A stretch of 64,000 nt of DNA from Hyphomicrobiaceae bacterium (GTDB taxonomy: Bacteria > Pseudomonadota > Alphaproteobacteria > Rhizobiales > Hyphomicrobiaceae): positions 1 through 64,000 of the forward strand of contig WBUN01000025.1 of assembly GCA_008933705.1 (NCBI GenBank). The letters are read 5' to 3'. Position numbers and translations under genes: made by a program. The notes beneath the pieces are model-generated. The model was given only the letters and a program-made list of their open reading frames with translations. It did no database searches and was not told where the DNA came from. Below are positions 7,532 through 15,921 of the stretch, piece after piece; position 1 is the first letter of the stretch; each line of letters opens with the position of its first letter.

Positions 7532-8788
7532 ATGGACGAGCAGAGCCACGCCCAGACAATTGGCTACGAGGATGTCTGGATCTTGGGTGGCGCACGCACG
7601 CCGTTTGCGGACTACAACGGCACGCTGCGGGACGTGTCTGCAACGGATCTCGGCATCAAGGCCGCGCGCGAGGCGTTAAAGACGACGGGGGTTTCGGTCG
7701 AGGCGATAGACGCGGTCGTAGCCTCCTCGGTGGCGCAGACGAGTTTCGACGCGTTCTTCTTGCCCCGTCATATCGGTCTCTACTCCGGTTTGCCGATCGG
7801 CGTCCCTGCTCTCCTTGTGCAGCGGCTTTGCACCTCGGGCTTCGAGGCGGTGCTGCAGGCGGCCGACCAGATGGCGCTCGGCAAATCGGAAGCCGTGCTC
7901 TGCGTGGGCACGGAGTCCATGTCGCGCAATCCCATCGCATCCTACAGTCACCGCGGCGGCTTCAAGATGGGTCAGGTCGAGTTCAAGGACTTTCTGTGGG
8001 AGGCGACGCTCGACACGGCGCCGCGTTCGCGTATGGGCGACACGGCCGAAGAGTTGGCGAAGCGCTACCAGATTACGCGTGAGGACACCGACGTCTTCGC
8101 TGCAACCAGCTTCGCGCGCGCGGTCGCGGCCCAGGAGGCCGGTTTCTTCTCGGGCGAAGTGGTTCCGGTGACGGCCGAAAAGTTCGAGCGTGAACGCTAC
8201 CAGACGCGCGAGATTCGCCTGCCCCGCAACGTGAAGTCGCTGGCGTCGGACGAGCATCCGCGCCCGACCCCGATCGAGGCGCTCAAGAGCCTGAAGCCCG
8301 CGTTCAAGGGTGTTCAGACAGGCGGCAACAGCTCGGCTATCGTCGACGGTGCGGCGGCCGTGGTGGTGGCGAGTGGTGCCTTCGCGAAGAAGGCAGGCGC
8401 CGTGCCGCTCGCTCGCGTCGTCGCCGGCGCCACTGTGGGCGTGCCACCCGAGATCATGGGCATCGGTCCTGCGCCAGCCATCCGCGCCGTCGTGGCCGAG
8501 GCTGGTCTCAAGCTCGATGACATCTCGCGCTTCGAGATCAACGAGGCGTTCGGTGCCCAGTACATCGCCGTGGAGAGGGAGCTGGGTCTCGACCGCGAGC
8601 GCGTCAACGTCAATGGCGGCGCCATTGCCATTGGTCATCCGCTCGGCGCGACCGGCGTTCGCTGCACGCATACGCTCGCGCGTGAGCTCAAGCGCTGCAG
8701 AGGCCGTTATGGTATTGCGACCGCTTGTGCCGGTGGCGGGCAGGGCGTTGCGATTCTGATCGAGAACACCGATGCTGCAGCGGCGTGA
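7532..8788 (+). CDS. Thiolase (acetyl-CoA C-acyltransferase)
   Basis: Thiolase-fold enzyme (419 aa) that cleaves 3-ketoacyl-CoA with CoA to shorten the chain by acetyl-CoA. The nucleophile is in QRLCTSGFEAV, the conserved Asn-Glu-Ala-Phe motif is present (NEAFGAQ), the His motif is GGAIAIGHPLGATG, and the second active-site Cys is in ACAGGGQG, so all catalytic residues are kept. ATG 7532 has GGAGAG upstream. It lies 33 bases after the CoA synthase gene. In this context it could release acetyl-CoA from a beta-oxidised side chain of a hydroxycinnamate, giving a benzoyl-CoA derivative; a general acetoacetyl-CoA role cannot be excluded. Confidence 0.9.
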   Translation: MDEQSHAQTIGYEDVWILGGARTPFADYNGTLRDVSATDLGIKAAREALKTTGVSVEAIDAVVASSVAQTSFDAFFLPRHIGLYSGLPIGVPALLVQRLCTSGFEAVLQAADQMALGKSEAVLCVGTESMSRNPIASYSHRGGFKMGQVEFKDFLWEATLDTAPRSRMGDTAEELAKRYQITREDTDVFAATSFARAVAAQEAGFFSGEVVPVTAEKFERERYQTREIRLPRNVKSLASDEHPRPTPIEALKSLKPAFKGVQTGGNSSAIVDGAAAVVVASGAFAKKAGAVPLARVVAGATVGVPPEIMGIGPAPAIRAVVAEAGLKLDDISRFEINEAFGAQYIAVERELGLDRERVNVNGGAIAIGHPLGATGVRCTHTLARELKRCRGRYGIATACAGGGQGVAILIENTDAAAA

Positions 8789-8811
8789 AGCCGATCGGGA
8801 ATGAGCCGCTG

Positions 8812-9231
8812 ATGCTGACCAATACCAGGACCATCCGTGTGCAGTGGGGCGACTGTGACCCCGCCGGCATCGTGTTCTACCCGCGTTACTTCGAGTGGTT
8901 CGATGCCAGCACGATACTTCTGTTCGAGAAGGCGACAGGCATGACCAAGATCAAGATGCTGGAGAAGTACAACGGTGCCGGCCTTGCCTTGGTGGAGGCC
9001 CGGGCCAAGTTCTGCATCCCTTCTCAGTATGGTGACGATATCCAAATAGAGACGCAGGTCAGCGAATTTCGCCGCTCCAGTTTCTCTATGCACCACAAGG
9101 TGTTCAAAGGCGATACGCTCGCGCTTGAGGGCTTTGAGACCAGGGTGTGGACGGCGCGCGATCCCGAAACCAATCGCATGCGGGGGCAGCCTATTCCGCC
9201 TGAAGTTCTGGCATGCTTCCAGAAGACTTGA
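8812..9231 (+). CDS. 4-hydroxybenzoyl-CoA thioesterase-family hotdog protein
   Basis: Hotdog-fold acyl-CoA thioesterase (139 aa). The N-terminal VQWGDCDPAGIVFYPRYFEWFD contains the catalytic Asp region of the 4HBT family (D-x-D-P-x-G-I-V-x-x-x-x-Y). It follows the thiolase by 23 bases, so the three genes fit activation, chain shortening and release of a free aromatic acid such as 4-hydroxybenzoate or vanillate. A GTG at 8785 overlapping the thiolase stop is an alternative, translationally coupled start, but the family start fits ATG 8812. Confidence 0.88.
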   Translation: MLTNTRTIRVQWGDCDPAGIVFYPRYFEWFDASTILLFEKATGMTKIKMLEKYNGAGLALVEARAKFCIPSQYGDDIQIETQVSEFRRSSFSMHHKVFKGDTLALEGFETRVWTARDPETNRMRGQPIPPEVLACFQKT

Positions 9232-9358
9232 GCGGTCGGGCTTGACGCGCTGGCGTGTTGCCGTGAGCGTGTGGGATGGGCGGTTGTGAGCCGGACGCCG
9301 AGCAGCTTCTCGAAAGAAGCGGATCGTTGTGGGGCCATTGCCAGTGGGTTGTGCGTTT

Positions 9359-9889
9359 TCAGGTGCCGAGCGCAGCCTCTGCTTGCTGCGCTTGCGGCAA
9401 GACGCCGAACCAGGCGAGCGCGCGCACGATCTGATCGCGATCCTCGACGTTGTCACAGCGGCGTTCACCGAAGCCGAGCGGAATCTTGTCGAGGTCGAAG
9501 CTCGGCACATGCGCGGTGATGAGCTTGTTCTTCCTGGCGGCGCGTCGCGCTTCGTCGCGGACCCACATGGAAGCCACGGCGGCGTCCGACCAGATGACGA
9601 CGACGGCTTTGGCCGCATCGAGAGCGGCGACGATCGCATCGTGCAGATCCTCACCCGAATAGAGCTCGCGATCCCACCAAACGTTGAACCCCTGGGCACG
9701 AAGGTACGCCACGAGCGGTTCGGCAATGGCGCGGTCGTGTCGCGAGTAGGAGACGACGATATCGGCAGGTGGGCGCGGGGCAAACGTCAAGGGGCCCTCC
9801 AGCGAACGGGCGGCCGTGCGGCCGTTCGGCTTGCCCCCTGGGGGCAACCCCACCATCCTCCTCAAGGTTCGGCGAATGAATTGCGGCAT
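9359..9889 (-). CDS. TIR-domain protein
   Basis: Single-domain TIR protein (176 aa). The TIR fold starts at residue 42 with ADIVVSYSRHDRAIAEPLV, continues through the BB-loop-like WWDRELYSGEDL (71-82) and VVVIWSDAAVASMWVRDEAR. Glu113 stands where catalytic NAD-hydrolysing TIR domains keep their Glu, so NADase activity is possible. A 40-residue basic, Pro-rich N-terminus precedes it. It is the third gene of a leftward run after a ParA-like ATPase and a ribbon-helix-helix protein (62-base gap), an unusual partnership. ATG 9889 has no clear ribosome binding site. Bacterial TIR proteins often serve in antiphage defence, but here the function is unknown. Confidence 0.85.
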   Translation of the reverse strand: MPQFIRRTLRRMVGLPPGGKPNGRTAARSLEGPLTFAPRPPADIVVSYSRHDRAIAEPLVAYLRAQGFNVWWDRELYSGEDLHDAIVAALDAAKAVVVIWSDAAVASMWVRDEARRAARKNKLITAHVPSFDLDKIPLGFGERRCDNVEDRDQIVRALAWFGVLPQAQQAEAALGT

Positions 9890-9951
9890 GACACCCAACG
9901 CACTTGATCCCTGCAGGTCGGAACGCGTCCTGTTGCTGTCGGCTCGCCCAT

Positions 9952-10203
9952 TCAGGCGATCGGCTTCTCTCCGTATTTCGCGAGCAGGCCGTTGATGGCC
10001 TCCTCGCCCAATGCTTGCAGCGATGTGCCGTGATCCAGCGCCATCTGCCGAAGCCGCTTCGCCACGCTCGGATCGACGTAGATGACGATACCCTTCTTTC
10101 CGTGGCGCGATGGCGCGCTGCGCGCATAGGAGAGGGGCTCGGGCTTGGGCGCGCGGCCCGAAACCGACTGCACGGCGCGCTTCAAGGGACTGTCCTTGCT
10201 CAT
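9952..10203 (-). CDS. Ribbon-helix-helix DNA-binding protein, ParA partner
   Basis: An 83-aa protein with a basic, disordered N-terminus (1-37) and a ribbon-helix-helix domain at 38-76 (GIVIYVDPSVAKRLRQMALD, then GTSLQALGEEAINGLLAKY). Its start overlaps the stop of the ParA-like gene by four bases, so the two are made together. By analogy with ParG/Omega-type proteins that pair with small ParA ATPases, it likely binds the palindromic repeats upstream of parA and both autoregulates the operon and stimulates the ATPase. That is inference from order and fold; an antitoxin-like role toward the downstream TIR protein is also conceivable. Confidence 0.75.
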   Translation of the reverse strand: MSKDSPLKRAVQSVSGRAPKPEPLSYARSAPSRHGKKGIVIYVDPSVAKRLRQMALDHGTSLQALGEEAINGLLAKYGEKPIA

Positions 10204-10862
10204 CTGCCAACTCGCTCACTCATGCGGGCGCGGGACGGCGTTGCGTCCCGTTCGCACAGGCGCTTGTAGACGTCCCAGATCTCACCGGCGGCACGGCTTT
10301 TCGGCTCGGTTTCGGTCACGCCCTGTCCCTCCATCAGCGATCGGCTGAATGATACGCGCTCGGCGAGCCTGGCGGGGATGATGTCGAGACCATACTCGGC
10401 GGCAGCCTCCTTCACCTCTTTGACCTGCGCAGCCGTCGTGGGCATCGCGTTCAGCACGATTGCAGCTCTGCCGTCCAGGCTGGCCAGCTTCAAGAGGTTT
10501 ACGGTGTCGCCGATGGCCTGCAGGTCGAGGATCGTGCCTCGCGATGGGATGAGAACGAGGTCGGCTGCCTTGGCGGCAATGAGTGTGGTTCGATCGCTCT
10601 TGGGCGGCGTGTCGATGATGACGAGATCGGCGCCATTCTCGGCGGCCACGCGCAGCATGTCGCCGAGCCTCTCGGGCTCGCCGGCAACAATGGCGGGCTC
10701 GGCCTCGTCCCTGAGTTCGGACCAGCGCTCGGCCGAGACTTGGGGGTCGAGATCGATAACGAGAGTCTTGCGCCCCTTCGAGGTGGCGGCAATGGCCAAG
10801 TGCAATGCCAGCGTGGTTTTGCCGCTGCCGCCCTTTTGACTGACAATGCTCCAGACTCTCAT
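10200..10862 (-). CDS. ParA/MinD-like ATPase
   Basis: Small Walker-type ATPase of the ParA/Soj superfamily (220 aa). The deviant Walker A motif KGGSGKTT is at residues 10-17, Walker A' around VIDLDPQ, and Walker B at LVIIDTPP. There is no N-terminal HTH, so it belongs to the short ParA class (ParF/Delta) that relies on a separate DNA-binding partner, here the ribbon-helix-helix protein it overlaps. ATG 10862 gives the usual MRVWSIVSQKGG start; ATG 10877 is an alternative five codons upstream. In a chromosomal setting with a TIR gene downstream this is either a remnant of plasmid partition or part of a dedicated cassette. Confidence 0.9.
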   Translation of the reverse strand: MRVWSIVSQKGGSGKTTLALHLAIAATSKGRKTLVIDLDPQVSAERWSELRDEAEPAIVAGEPERLGDMLRVAAENGADLVIIDTPPKSDRTTLIAAKAADLVLIPSRGTILDLQAIGDTVNLLKLASLDGRAAIVLNAMPTTAAQVKEVKEAAAEYGLDIIPARLAERVSFSRSLMEGQGVTETEPKSRAAGEIWDVYKRLCERDATPSRARMSERVGR

Positions 10863-10889
10863 GGGACCACACCACATGCTTACAGGCTT

Positions 10890-10917
10890 GCATGCTATCT
10901 TTAGCATGCTAGCATGG
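10890..10917. promoter_or_regulatory. GCATGCTA/TAGCATGC operator cluster upstream of parA
   Basis: A perfect 8-bp inverted repeat GCATGCTA-tctt-TAGCATGC (10890-10909) is followed directly by a third half-site TAGCATGG (10910-10917), and a related ACATGCT lies nearer the gene at 10874-10880. The cluster starts 28 bases upstream of the ATPase start. Arrays of short half-sites of this kind are what ribbon-helix-helix proteins bind, so it is probably the operator, and perhaps the centromere-like site, of the cassette. Confidence 0.65.
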
Positions 10918-11145
10918 TAGATGCAAGCTTTCGGTTGGCCATTTTTTCGGGGCTGCGCGCTGGACGGACGGAGCAGGTGCGGTGCGAATGGCCACGACCC
11001 GCAGGGCCAGCGAAGGAACGACGGTCCATGGCAGGAGCAGTGCATTTCTGGCCGGAAGAGGTGAAAGGAGAAACCTCAGGCGCGGCGTTCTGGCGGCATC
11101 GGCACATCATGACAGAAAGCCCGACATCGGCTATTGCGTCGCACC

Positions 11146-13065
11146 ATGCTGCACATCAATGATCTCACCTACCGCATCGAAGGGCGCACCATTTTCGACA
11201 AGGCCACCGCCGGCATCCCCGCCGGGCACAAGGTCGGTTTCGTCGGCCGTAACGGTTCCGGCAAGACCACCTTGCTTCGGCTGATCGCGGGCGAGCTCGC
11301 GCCCGACGACGGTGGCATCCGCCTGCCGCGCGCCACCCGTATCGGCTGGGTGGCGCAGGAGGCACCGGGAGGACCGGAGAGCCTGATCGAGTTCGTGCTT
11401 GCGGCCGACAGAGAGCGAAGCCGGCTGCTGACGGAATGCGAAACCGTTGACGACGACCCCGGGCGCATCGCCGAGATCCATGAGCGCCTGGCCGACATCG
11501 GCGCGCATGCGGCACCCTCGCGAGCTGCACGCATTCTCGCCGGCCTTGGCTTCGATGAGGCGGCCCAGCAACGGCCGTGCTCGGAATACTCCGGCGGTTG
11601 GCGCATGCGCGTGGCACTCGCTGCCATGCTGTTCACGGAACCCGATCTGCTGCTGCTCGACGAGCCCACCAACTATCTCGATCTTGAAGGAACGCTGTGG
11701 CTTGAGGACTATCTGCGCGATTATCCGCATACCGTTCTGATCGTCAGCCACGATCGCGAGCTGTTGAACCGCTCCGTGAGCTCGATCCTGCATCTCTCCC
11801 AGGGCAAGCTCACGCTCTATAGCGGCGGCTACGATCGCTTCGAGGAGGCGCGGCGCGAGAAGCAGCGGCTGGATCTCAAGCTGAAGAAGAAGCAGGACGA
11901 TGAGCGGCGTCATATCGAGACGTTCATTGCCCGCTTCAAGGCCAAGGCCTCCAAGGCCACCCAGGCGCAGAGCCGCATGAAGGCACTCGCTCGCATGCAG
12001 CCGATTGCGGAGCAGATCGAAGAGCGGGTGGCACCCTTTCTTTTTCCCAATCCGGCCAAGGGCTTCGCCAGCCCCCTGATCCGGCTGGAAGGCGTGGCCG
12101 CCGGCTACGTACCCGACCGGCCGGTACTAAGGGATCTCGATCTGCGCCTCGATGCGGACGACCGCGTCGGTTTGCTGGGCGCCAACGGCAACGGCAAGAG
12201 CACGTTCGCCAAGCTGCTGTCGGGGCGTCTTTCGGTGATGGCTGGAAACCGCTACGCATCGAGGAAGATCGAGGTCGGCTATTTCGCGCAGCATCAGATG
12301 GACGACTTGCCTGTCGGCAAGACACCCTATGAGCACATGCTGGACCTGATGCCCGATGCAACCGAGGCGCAGCGCCGTGCCAAGCTTGGGGCGTTGGGAT
12401 TCGGCGTCGGCAAAGCCGATACGCGAGCAGAGAACCTGTCCGGCGGGGAAAAGGCACGTCTGCTGTTCGCCCTGGCAACCTTCCACGGGCCGCATCTGCT
12501 CATCCTCGACGAGCCGACCAACCATCTCGACGTCGACGCGCGCGAGGCGTTGGTGCGCGCGCTCAACGAATACGAGGGTGCTGTGATCCTGGTCAGCCAC
12601 GACCGTCATCTGATGGATGCCTGCGCCGACCGGCTCTGGATCGTGCGGCACGGCACCGTGCGTGTCTACAATGGTGATATGGACAGCTATCGTGCGGAAT
12701 GTCTCGCCGAGCGCGGAGCCCTCGATGCGCGGCGCGCCAAGGGCAAATCAGCGACCAACCTGATGAGGCAGACGCCACAGGAGTTGCGCCGGCAGGCAGC
12801 GGAAATGCGTGCCGCCCTGGCGCCGCTCAAGAAGCATGTGACGAAGGCCGAAGCGGATATCGAGCGTTTGACCAGGAAGATTGCAGCCATTGATGATGCT
12901 CTTGCCGACGGCAGCCTCTACCTAGGTGACCCGGCACGCGCTCAAGCGCTGGCCCGCGAACGAGGCGAACTCGTCACGGCGCGCAATGTCGCCGAAAACG
13001 CCTGGCTTGCGGCCAGCGAAGCCTACGAAAACGCAGCGGTGCAGGCCAAGGAAGGCGCGCTCTGA
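11146..13065 (+). CDS. ABC-F family ATPase (Uup/EttA-like)
   Basis: Soluble double-ATPase of the ABC-F family (639 aa), acting on ribosomes rather than in membranes. Site one: GRNGSGKTT at 34-42, signature YSGGWRMR, Walker B LLLLDEPTNYLD. Site two: GANGNGKST, LSGGEKAR, LLILDEPTNHLD. Between them lies the charged P-site tRNA interaction linker (KKKQDDERRHIETFIARFKAKASK). A coiled-coil C-terminal domain (last about 90 residues) resembles Uup. No membrane domain is encoded nearby. ATG 11146 was chosen over TTG 11134; neither has a good ribosome binding site. A role in translation or in branched-DNA intermediates is known for relatives. Confidence 0.92.
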   Translation: MLHINDLTYRIEGRTIFDKATAGIPAGHKVGFVGRNGSGKTTLLRLIAGELAPDDGGIRLPRATRIGWVAQEAPGGPESLIEFVLAADRERSRLLTECETVDDDPGRIAEIHERLADIGAHAAPSRAARILAGLGFDEAAQQRPCSEYSGGWRMRVALAAMLFTEPDLLLLDEPTNYLDLEGTLWLEDYLRDYPHTVLIVSHDRELLNRSVSSILHLSQGKLTLYSGGYDRFEEARREKQRLDLKLKKKQDDERRHIETFIARFKAKASKATQAQSRMKALARMQPIAEQIEERVAPFLFPNPAKGFASPLIRLEGVAAGYVPDRPVLRDLDLRLDADDRVGLLGANGNGKSTFAKLLSGRLSVMAGNRYASRKIEVGYFAQHQMDDLPVGKTPYEHMLDLMPDATEAQRRAKLGALGFGVGKADTRAENLSGGEKARLLFALATFHGPHLLILDEPTNHLDVDAREALVRALNEYEGAVILVSHDRHLMDACADRLWIVRHGTVRVYNGDMDSYRAECLAERGALDARRAKGKSATNLMRQTPQELRRQAAEMRAALAPLKKHVTKAEADIERLTRKIAAIDDALADGSLYLGDPARAQALARERGELVTARNVAENAWLAASEAYENAAVQAKEGAL

Positions 13066-13177
13066 GTTGTGGAGCGACATCCGGGTGGTGCGGGCCGCTC
13101 CAGTAACATTCGCACACAAAACGTGATCGGGGCGGCCCCCGTAAGGCCCCTCTTTGCCAGCAAGCAAGGTGGGCCCG

Positions 13178-13519
13178 ATGATCCGGGCTTTCGTTCATCC
13201 AATCGCGGATCCCCAGTTCATGCCGTCGCAATCCGAAATTGGACTGGCCGAGGCCGATCTCAGCATCGCCCAGGCGGAACACAACATCAGCCGTGTGGAA
13301 GCGCTGCTCCCTTTGCTTGCCGAGAGCGGATACCCGACGAGGGAGGTCGAGGGGCATCTCGAGCTCTTGACGCAGGCGCTGCTGCATCTTCAGGCCCAGC
13401 GGCGCTCGATCGTCGAGGCTCTCGAAGAGGAAGCGGCACCGATCCCTCTAAGGGCTGAACCCGGCGACACGCGCGGCATCGCCGAGCGCTTCGGTCACCG
13501 GCTCAGGTTCCAGCCGTGA
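13178..13519 (+). CDS. Small helical protein of unknown function
   Basis: I do not recognise this 113-aa protein. From residue 20 onward it is predicted helical by eye, with heptad-like spacing and many Glu, Ala and Leu (SEIGLAEADLSIAQAEHNIS, then LLTQALLHLQAQRRSIVEALEEE), so it may form a coiled coil. AAGGTGGG upstream of ATG 13178 supports this start; ATG 13220, which begins directly before the helical part, is an alternative. It has no signal peptide and stands alone between the ABC-F gene and a convergent GGDEF-EAL gene. Confidence 0.6.
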   Translation: MIRAFVHPIADPQFMPSQSEIGLAEADLSIAQAEHNISRVEALLPLLAESGYPTREVEGHLELLTQALLHLQAQRRSIVEALEEEAAPIPLRAEPGDTRGIAERFGHRLRFQP

Positions 13520-13593
13520 TTGGGTCGTCGGACATTCCTGTCACTGCACGAGGCGCGTGATCCGCCCGGATCGTTCCCAAGAACGACCGCGCC

Positions 13594-15921
13594 TCAGATG
13601 GCCGGCTGCCGCAAGCCCTCGCGCAGCATCGCGGTCGCGCGGTCCGCTGGCATAGGCAGCCCGAAGTAGTTGCCCTGCGCCAGTTTGCAGCCGGCTGCAA
13701 TCAGCATCTGCCGCTGCTCGGCGGTCTCCACGCCCTCGGCCACGGCTTCGATTCCGAGTTCCTCCGCCAACCGGATCGTGGCTCGCACGATTGTTGCGTC
13801 ATCAGGATTGATCGTCATGCCCTCGATGAATCTGCGATCGATCTTCAAGCGCGACACGCGGAACGACCGCAGGTAGTCGAGCGAGGAGTAGCCTGTACCG
13901 AAGTCGTCGATGGCAAGGCGCACGCCGACCCGGCGCAATCGCGCGAAAGCCTCATTGTGTCTTTCGGTCGTCTCCATCAAGACGGATTCGGTCAGCTCCA
14001 GCTCCAGTTGGCCGGGGGCGATGCGAAACCTGGAGAGGTTTTCCGAGATCAACTGATCCAGCCCGGCCGTCAGTTTGAACTGTGCCGCTGACAGGTTGAT
14101 CGAGATGAGCGGGGGAGAGATTTGCTGTTTGCGCCAGCACTCGATCTGCCGGCAGGCCTGCTCGATGACCCACTGCCCGATGGCAATGATGCTTCCCGTC
14201 GTTTCAGCGACCGGAATGAATGCCTCTGGGAGCAGCGGGCCGCGCTTGGGGTGGTTCCAGCGGATCAGAGCCTCCAGTCCGACGATCCCTCCTGAAGCAA
14301 GCTCGATCTGCGGCTGGAAGAACAGCTCGAACTCCTGCAGCTCAAGCGCTCGATGGAGATCCTCAGCAATGGTCACGCGCTCGCGTATCAACTGGTCGAG
14401 CTCTGCGATATGAAAGCGGAACTGATTGCGTCCTTCGCCCTTCGCGCGATAGAGGGCGAGATCGGCTTTCATCATCATCGATTCGGCGCCGTCGATGCCC
14501 TTGTTGTAGGGCACTACGCCGATGCTTGCAGTTGATCGGATCTGGTTGCCTTGGATCAGGTAGGGCGCGCCGAGCGCTTCGCCAAGCTTGATCGCCAGAT
14601 GCTCGGCGCTGGCAATATCCTCCATCTCATCCTGCAACACCGCAAACTCGTCGCCGCCGAAGCGGGCCACCTGGTCGGTCTCACGCACGCAGCACCTGAG
14701 CCGATCGGCAACGGCCTGCAGGAGCGCATCCCCAACCGGATGGCCCAACGTGTCGTTGACGTCCTTGAAGTGATCGAGATCGAGATAGAGAATGGCGAAG
14801 GCAGTGGCGTTCCGCCGGGCGCGCGCGAGAGCCAGGTTCAAACGCTCGAGAAATGCAGCGCGATTCGGCAGGCCGGTCAGCGCGTCTGTCCGCGCCATCG
14901 CGGCAATCCTCTCGGCCGCATGCTTGCGGACGGTTACATCGCTGAGGATGCCCTCGATGCCGATCAATTGGCCGCTGCTGTCGCGTTGCGCGTTCCCCTC
15001 GCCTTCGAACCAGACGATGGTGCCATCGGGTTTCGCAATGCGGAAATCCAACTGGGCATGGTCCACCCTTCCATCGACGATGGTGCCGATGTGATCGAGG
15101 ACCGGGCCCAGATCGTCGCTCGCGATCAACTCCAGCCAGCGCTGGGGCGTATTGACGAGGTTGTCGGCGTCGTAGCCGTACCGCCGGATGTTCTGCGACA
15201 GGAACGTCAGGGGAAAGGGCGGCTGACCACTGAGACGATAGAGAATGGTCGGGCTGTTTTCGACAATGCGATTCGCATCGGCAAGCCTTTGCAGGCTTCT
15301 CTCGCGCGCGATGGCCGCACCGATCAGCTCGGCCAGGGTCTTGAAGACGTCGATCTCGGCCGACAACCACTCGTGCTCGCTTAGGCAGTCGTCGAAGGCA
15401 AGGAACCCCCACCACTGGTCGTCAGCAAACACCGGGACTGCCAGCGCGGACTTGACGCCGCCCAGTCTGAACAGTGGGCGGGCGCAAGTCTCGAAGTCCC
15501 GCACATGTCCGACGATGGTCTCGCCGCGGGCAAGCCTCGGCACCCAGGACCGGAGGCCGACGCCGGCCATAGCGCTATCGGCTTCGACGAACTCACGGGG
15601 CGTCGATATGCCGGGAGCACTCCACACGAAATGCCAGGCGATGGCGCCGCCATTGGAGGCCGCGCCGGCGTGAACCTCGAAGATGTGGACACGGTCGACG
15701 CCTATCGCCTGGCCAAGCCGTTGGATGACCTGGGGCAGGGACTTCCTCAGATCGGGTGTTCGCAGAAGTTCCTTTGCGCTTGCGGCAACAACCTCGAGGA
15801 TGACATCGCGGCGATGCAACGTCAGCGTCGCTAGCGATTTCTCGATGGCTGGGTCGGCGGACGATCGATGTCTGCGCTGCTGTCTTAGCTTTCGGCCCAC
15901 GAGGTCACCCCACATACGCAA
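13594..15921 (-). CDS. GAF-PAS-GGDEF-EAL cyclic-di-GMP enzyme
   Basis: Cytosolic bifunctional c-di-GMP signalling protein (775 aa). Order: GAF at about 50-205, PAS/PAC at about 215-335, GGDEF at about 345-500, EAL at about 515-765. The cyclase motif GGDEF is intact near residue 420 and is preceded at the right distance by RETD, a full inhibitory I-site. The phosphodiesterase side keeps EAL (in GLEALIRW), SINLSAAQF, LTESVLME, DDFGTGYSS, KIDRRFI and AEGVET, so both activities may be functional. No membrane segment is seen, so the signal is internal, perhaps a small molecule bound by GAF or PAS. It is a single gene facing an uncharacterised small gene. Confidence 0.95.
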   Translation of the reverse strand: MRMWGDLVGRKLRQQRRHRSSADPAIEKSLATLTLHRRDVILEVVAASAKELLRTPDLRKSLPQVIQRLGQAIGVDRVHIFEVHAGAASNGGAIAWHFVWSAPGISTPREFVEADSAMAGVGLRSWVPRLARGETIVGHVRDFETCARPLFRLGGVKSALAVPVFADDQWWGFLAFDDCLSEHEWLSAEIDVFKTLAELIGAAIARERSLQRLADANRIVENSPTILYRLSGQPPFPLTFLSQNIRRYGYDADNLVNTPQRWLELIASDDLGPVLDHIGTIVDGRVDHAQLDFRIAKPDGTIVWFEGEGNAQRDSSGQLIGIEGILSDVTVRKHAAERIAAMARTDALTGLPNRAAFLERLNLALARARRNATAFAILYLDLDHFKDVNDTLGHPVGDALLQAVADRLRCCVRETDQVARFGGDEFAVLQDEMEDIASAEHLAIKLGEALGAPYLIQGNQIRSTASIGVVPYNKGIDGAESMMMKADLALYRAKGEGRNQFRFHIAELDQLIRERVTIAEDLHRALELQEFELFFQPQIELASGGIVGLEALIRWNHPKRGPLLPEAFIPVAETTGSIIAIGQWVIEQACRQIECWRKQQISPPLISINLSAAQFKLTAGLDQLISENLSRFRIAPGQLELELTESVLMETTERHNEAFARLRRVGVRLAIDDFGTGYSSLDYLRSFRVSRLKIDRRFIEGMTINPDDATIVRATIRLAEELGIEAVAEGVETAEQRQMLIAAGCKLAQGNYFGLPMPADRATAMLREGLRQPAI

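Noticed and set aside
9305-9320. GCTTCT-cgaa-AGAAGC hairpin between the thioesterase and TIR genes
   Set aside because: Only 6 bp, no T-run on either strand; not enough to call a terminator.
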